In this document: positions 4,559-6,114 of the stretch, one piece after another
Position numbering within the stretch: the first letter of the stretch is position 1
Layout: the number at the start of each line of letters is the position of its first letter
Assembly (NCBI GenBank): GCA_009889585.1
Contig: WUQV01000039.1
Span: forward strand, 1-6,114
Direction of reading: 5' to 3'
Length of the DNA: 6,114 bases
Source: Candidatus Bathyarchaeota archaeon
GTDB lineage: Archaea; Thermoproteota; Bathyarchaeia; Bathyarchaeales; WUQV01
The notes under the pieces: generated by a model
Seen by the model: the letters and a program-made list of their open reading frames with translations, nothing else
Told to the model about the DNA's origin: nothing
The model's database searches: none
Position numbers and translations under genes: made by a program

Positions 4559-5941
4559 ATGCGCTTTAGAAGCCCCAGCTTAAGGGTCGAAGGGCTAGGT
4601 CCGATCAGGTCAGGCGAAGTGAGGTTCAAGCCGCTGACGATCTTCATAGGGCCTAATAACTCAGGGAAGTCTTACATGGCCATGTTTGTGCAAGCACTTA
4701 ATAATACTCTCGGTAATCCGCACTCATATCCTTTTGAGGTCTTAGACAGGGTACGTGAGAAAGTACTATCAGAAATTAGGATAACCGCCACATCGTGGCA
4801 AAGGAGGGTTGCTAGTGATAAGCTTCAACAGCTCCTTAAGAGAGCACTTCAGGAGGCTTCAATGAAGGAAGCATTCCCTATAGACAGCTTGATAAGAGAA
4901 ATCGAAAGGACTTTTACAGCTAGAATTAGCGACGTAATTAACTACGGAGCTGATGTATTGAACATTTCCGTAAAGAGCGATGTTGCCAATTATAGTCTTT
5001 CCATCACTAGGGACGGAGATAACAACGTAAAGGAATTTTCACTATCCCCAGATCGACTCCTAAAGATAGCGAGGCTTCCACGAGGTTATTACACATGGGA
5101 GATACTGCCCCATATCTTATCTGACACTTTATCATCGGCCTTGCCCCTGTTTCCACGGTCGTTCTTCTTACCTGCTGCTAGATCAGGAATACTTCAAGCC
5201 CACAGAGCAATAGCCTCTGCCATAGTCTCTATTTCGCCTCGTATACCAGTCGCTACTGAGGAGATAGTCAGAATACCCCGATTAACAGGCGTTGTAGCTG
5301 ACTTCATTAATATCTTGTTAACAATATCCGAGCAGGAACCTCGATACATCATTAGAGAAGAGTTTTCTTCACAAAGGAAACTACTCGAAGGACTTATTCT
5401 GGAGGGAGAGGTAGAATTAAGAAGGGAGGCTGAGGCCTTAGCACCAGAATTCTTTTACAAGGTTGGTGACCGCACGATTCCGTTAGTTAGAACGTCCTCA
5501 ATGATTTCTGAGCTGGCTCCTCTGGACCTTTACCTGAAGTACGTTCTTGTTAAGGACTCGCTGGTGATCATCGAAGAACCTGAGGCGCATCTGCATCCTC
5601 ATAAGCAGAAGCTCATCGCCCGCCTCTTGGTAAAAATGGTCAGGGGAGGCTTAAATGTCCTCATAACTACTCACAGCGATTTCCTCTTGGCTCAGCTTAA
5701 CAATCACATCTTACTAAGTAAGGTGAGTAAAGAAGAAAGGAAAGTGGAAGGGTACGATGAGGAGGACTACTTAAATCCCGAGGAGGTTGGAGCTTACCTT
5801 TTTGAGAAAATTGATAATTGGTATGAAATTAAAGAGCTTACTGTGAGTGAAGGGGGAATTCCTGAGGAGGAGTTCGTAAGAGTAGCTGAAACTATAGGCA
5901 ATGAGCAAGCCAGAATCCATTATAAAGCCTTCTATGTCTAA
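4559..5941 (+). CDS. ABC/OLD-type AAA-family ATPase (AAA_15/AAA_21-like)
   Basis: The 460-residue soluble ATPase belongs to the SMC/RecF/OLD-like group of ABC ATPases. The N-terminus has the usual LRVEGLGPIRSGEVRF strand pair (8-23), then Walker A GPNNSGKS (31-38). Residues 60-300 form a mostly helical insert with the conserved FLPAARSGIL block (203-212). Near the end come the signature-like SSMISELAPL (313-322), Walker B LVIIEEPEAHLHP (335-347) with catalytic-type E339/E340, and the switch histidine in TTHSDFLL (370-377). The tail (390-460) is charged, with a GGIPEEEFV helix (432-440). No nuclease TOPRIM domain is fused, so unlike full OLD proteins it probably acts through a partner. The start is fixed by GGAGG at 4547-4551 and a TATA box at 4519-4530. 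The stop overlaps the start of the next gene, showing an operon. Relatives occur in phage-defence pairs such as the PARIS ATPase AriA, and in DNA repair; the role here is not shown. All key motifs are intact. Confidence 0.9.
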   Translation: MRFRSPSLRVEGLGPIRSGEVRFKPLTIFIGPNNSGKSYMAMFVQALNNTLGNPHSYPFEVLDRVREKVLSEIRITATSWQRRVASDKLQQLLKRALQEASMKEAFPIDSLIREIERTFTARISDVINYGADVLNISVKSDVANYSLSITRDGDNNVKEFSLSPDRLLKIARLPRGYYTWEILPHILSDTLSSALPLFPRSFFLPAARSGILQAHRAIASAIVSISPRIPVATEEIVRIPRLTGVVADFINILLTISEQEPRYIIREEFSSQRKLLEGLILEGEVELRREAEALAPEFFYKVGDRTIPLVRTSSMISELAPLDLYLKYVLVKDSLVIIEEPEAHLHPHKQKLIARLLVKMVRGGLNVLITTHSDFLLAQLNNHILLSKVSKEERKVEGYDEEDYLNPEEVGAYLFEKIDNWYEIKELTVSEGGIPEEEFVRVAETIGNEQARIHYKAFYV

Positions 5942-6114
5942 CAGAAGTTCAGTGGAAGTCAGACGTATAAAGCGAATTTGTAAGAAGATAAGCGAGGGAT
6001 TAACAGTTAATAAAGTCCATGTCCTTGAAGAGGAAGAGTTCACAAAGATGCTTGTGAAAAACAAACATGCTGATGCAATTATAGAAGTTCAACTCGATAG
6101 GGTAGTGATTCTTG
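5901..6114 (+). CDS. N-terminal part of an unrecognised protein coupled to the ATPase gene
   Basis: An open frame runs to the right edge without a stop, so the gene is partial. It starts at ATG 5901 (41-base overlap with the ATPase gene; an in-frame TAG lies at 5895-5897) or at ATG 5934, where the overlap is only the eight bases ATGTCTAA. Neither has a good ribosome site, which fits translational coupling to the ATPase. From 5934 the visible 60 residues have a basic start (VEVRRIKRICKKISEG, 7-22), an acidic helix (HVLEEEEFTKMLV, 29-41) and then alternating hydrophobic strands (ADAIIEVQLDRVVIL, 46-60). No TOPRIM, HEPN or nuclease signature is visible in this part, and I do not recognise the family. 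Position alone suggests it is the functional partner of the ATPase, perhaps its effector, since such ATPases are commonly encoded in two-gene units. Confidence 0.75.
   Translation, partial: MSKPESIIKPSMSNRSSVEVRRIKRICKKISEGLTVNKVHVLEEEEFTKMLVKNKHADAIIEVQLDRVVIL

Noticed and set aside
4441..4647. 68-codon minus-strand frame across the ATPase start
   Set aside because: It overlaps the promoter and N-terminus of the intact ATPase gene and has no motif; another minus-strand frame explains 4347-4520 better.
5771..6064. 97-codon minus-strand frame at the right edge
   Set aside because: Antisense shadow of the ATPase C-terminus and the partner gene.

Overview
The window reads as archaeal chromosome, probably from a thermophilic member of the TACK/Thermoproteota side, although the lineage cannot be fixed from this sequence alone. 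Support comes from A/T-rich TATA-type boxes about 25 bases upstream of presumed transcript starts, short or absent leaders, mixed GGAGG and GGTG ribosome sites, heavy use of AGG/AGA arginine codons, and gene families typical of such genomes.

Layout from left to right. (1) 10-513, minus: a small integral membrane protein resembling an S component of an ECF vitamin/metal transporter. (2) 541-969: a gap without a convincing gene. Its first part (about 574-787) is clearly GC-richer than the rest (hand count 117 of 210 bases for 571-780, against 46 of 120 for 841-960) and carries several perfect inverted repeats, so it is a candidate structured RNA. (3) 970-1527, plus: an unrecognised 185-residue protein with an N-terminal coiled coil. 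(4) 1637-2944, minus: a LarA-type nickel-pincer racemase/epimerase homologue in which one of the two catalytic histidines is replaced by cysteine. (5) 3137-3421, plus: a DUF59/MIP18-type iron-sulphur assembly protein, divergent from the LarA homologue.

(6) 3422-4558 looks at first like 1.1 kb of almost empty DNA. Read on the minus strand it holds protein-like but interrupted reading frames: a four-segment membrane protein broken by an in-frame TGA and a frameshift, a short CxxC-plus-membrane-segment frame broken by an in-frame TAG, and a 5'-truncated fragment resembling the end of a TrmB/phospholipase-D-like domain. The simplest reading is an eroding gene cluster; stop-codon recoding is a less likely alternative. 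(7) 4559-5941, plus: an intact 460-residue ABC/OLD-type AAA ATPase with complete Walker A, Walker B and switch-histidine motifs. Its 3' end overlaps the start of a second gene that runs off the right edge. This tightly coupled pair beside a decayed island is the best candidate in the window for an undescribed system, possibly defence or DNA-maintenance related, but its function is not shown by the sequence.

No tRNA, rRNA, CRISPR array, insertion sequence or replication origin was recognised. No long operon is present; the only clear co-transcribed pair is the ATPase and its downstream partner.
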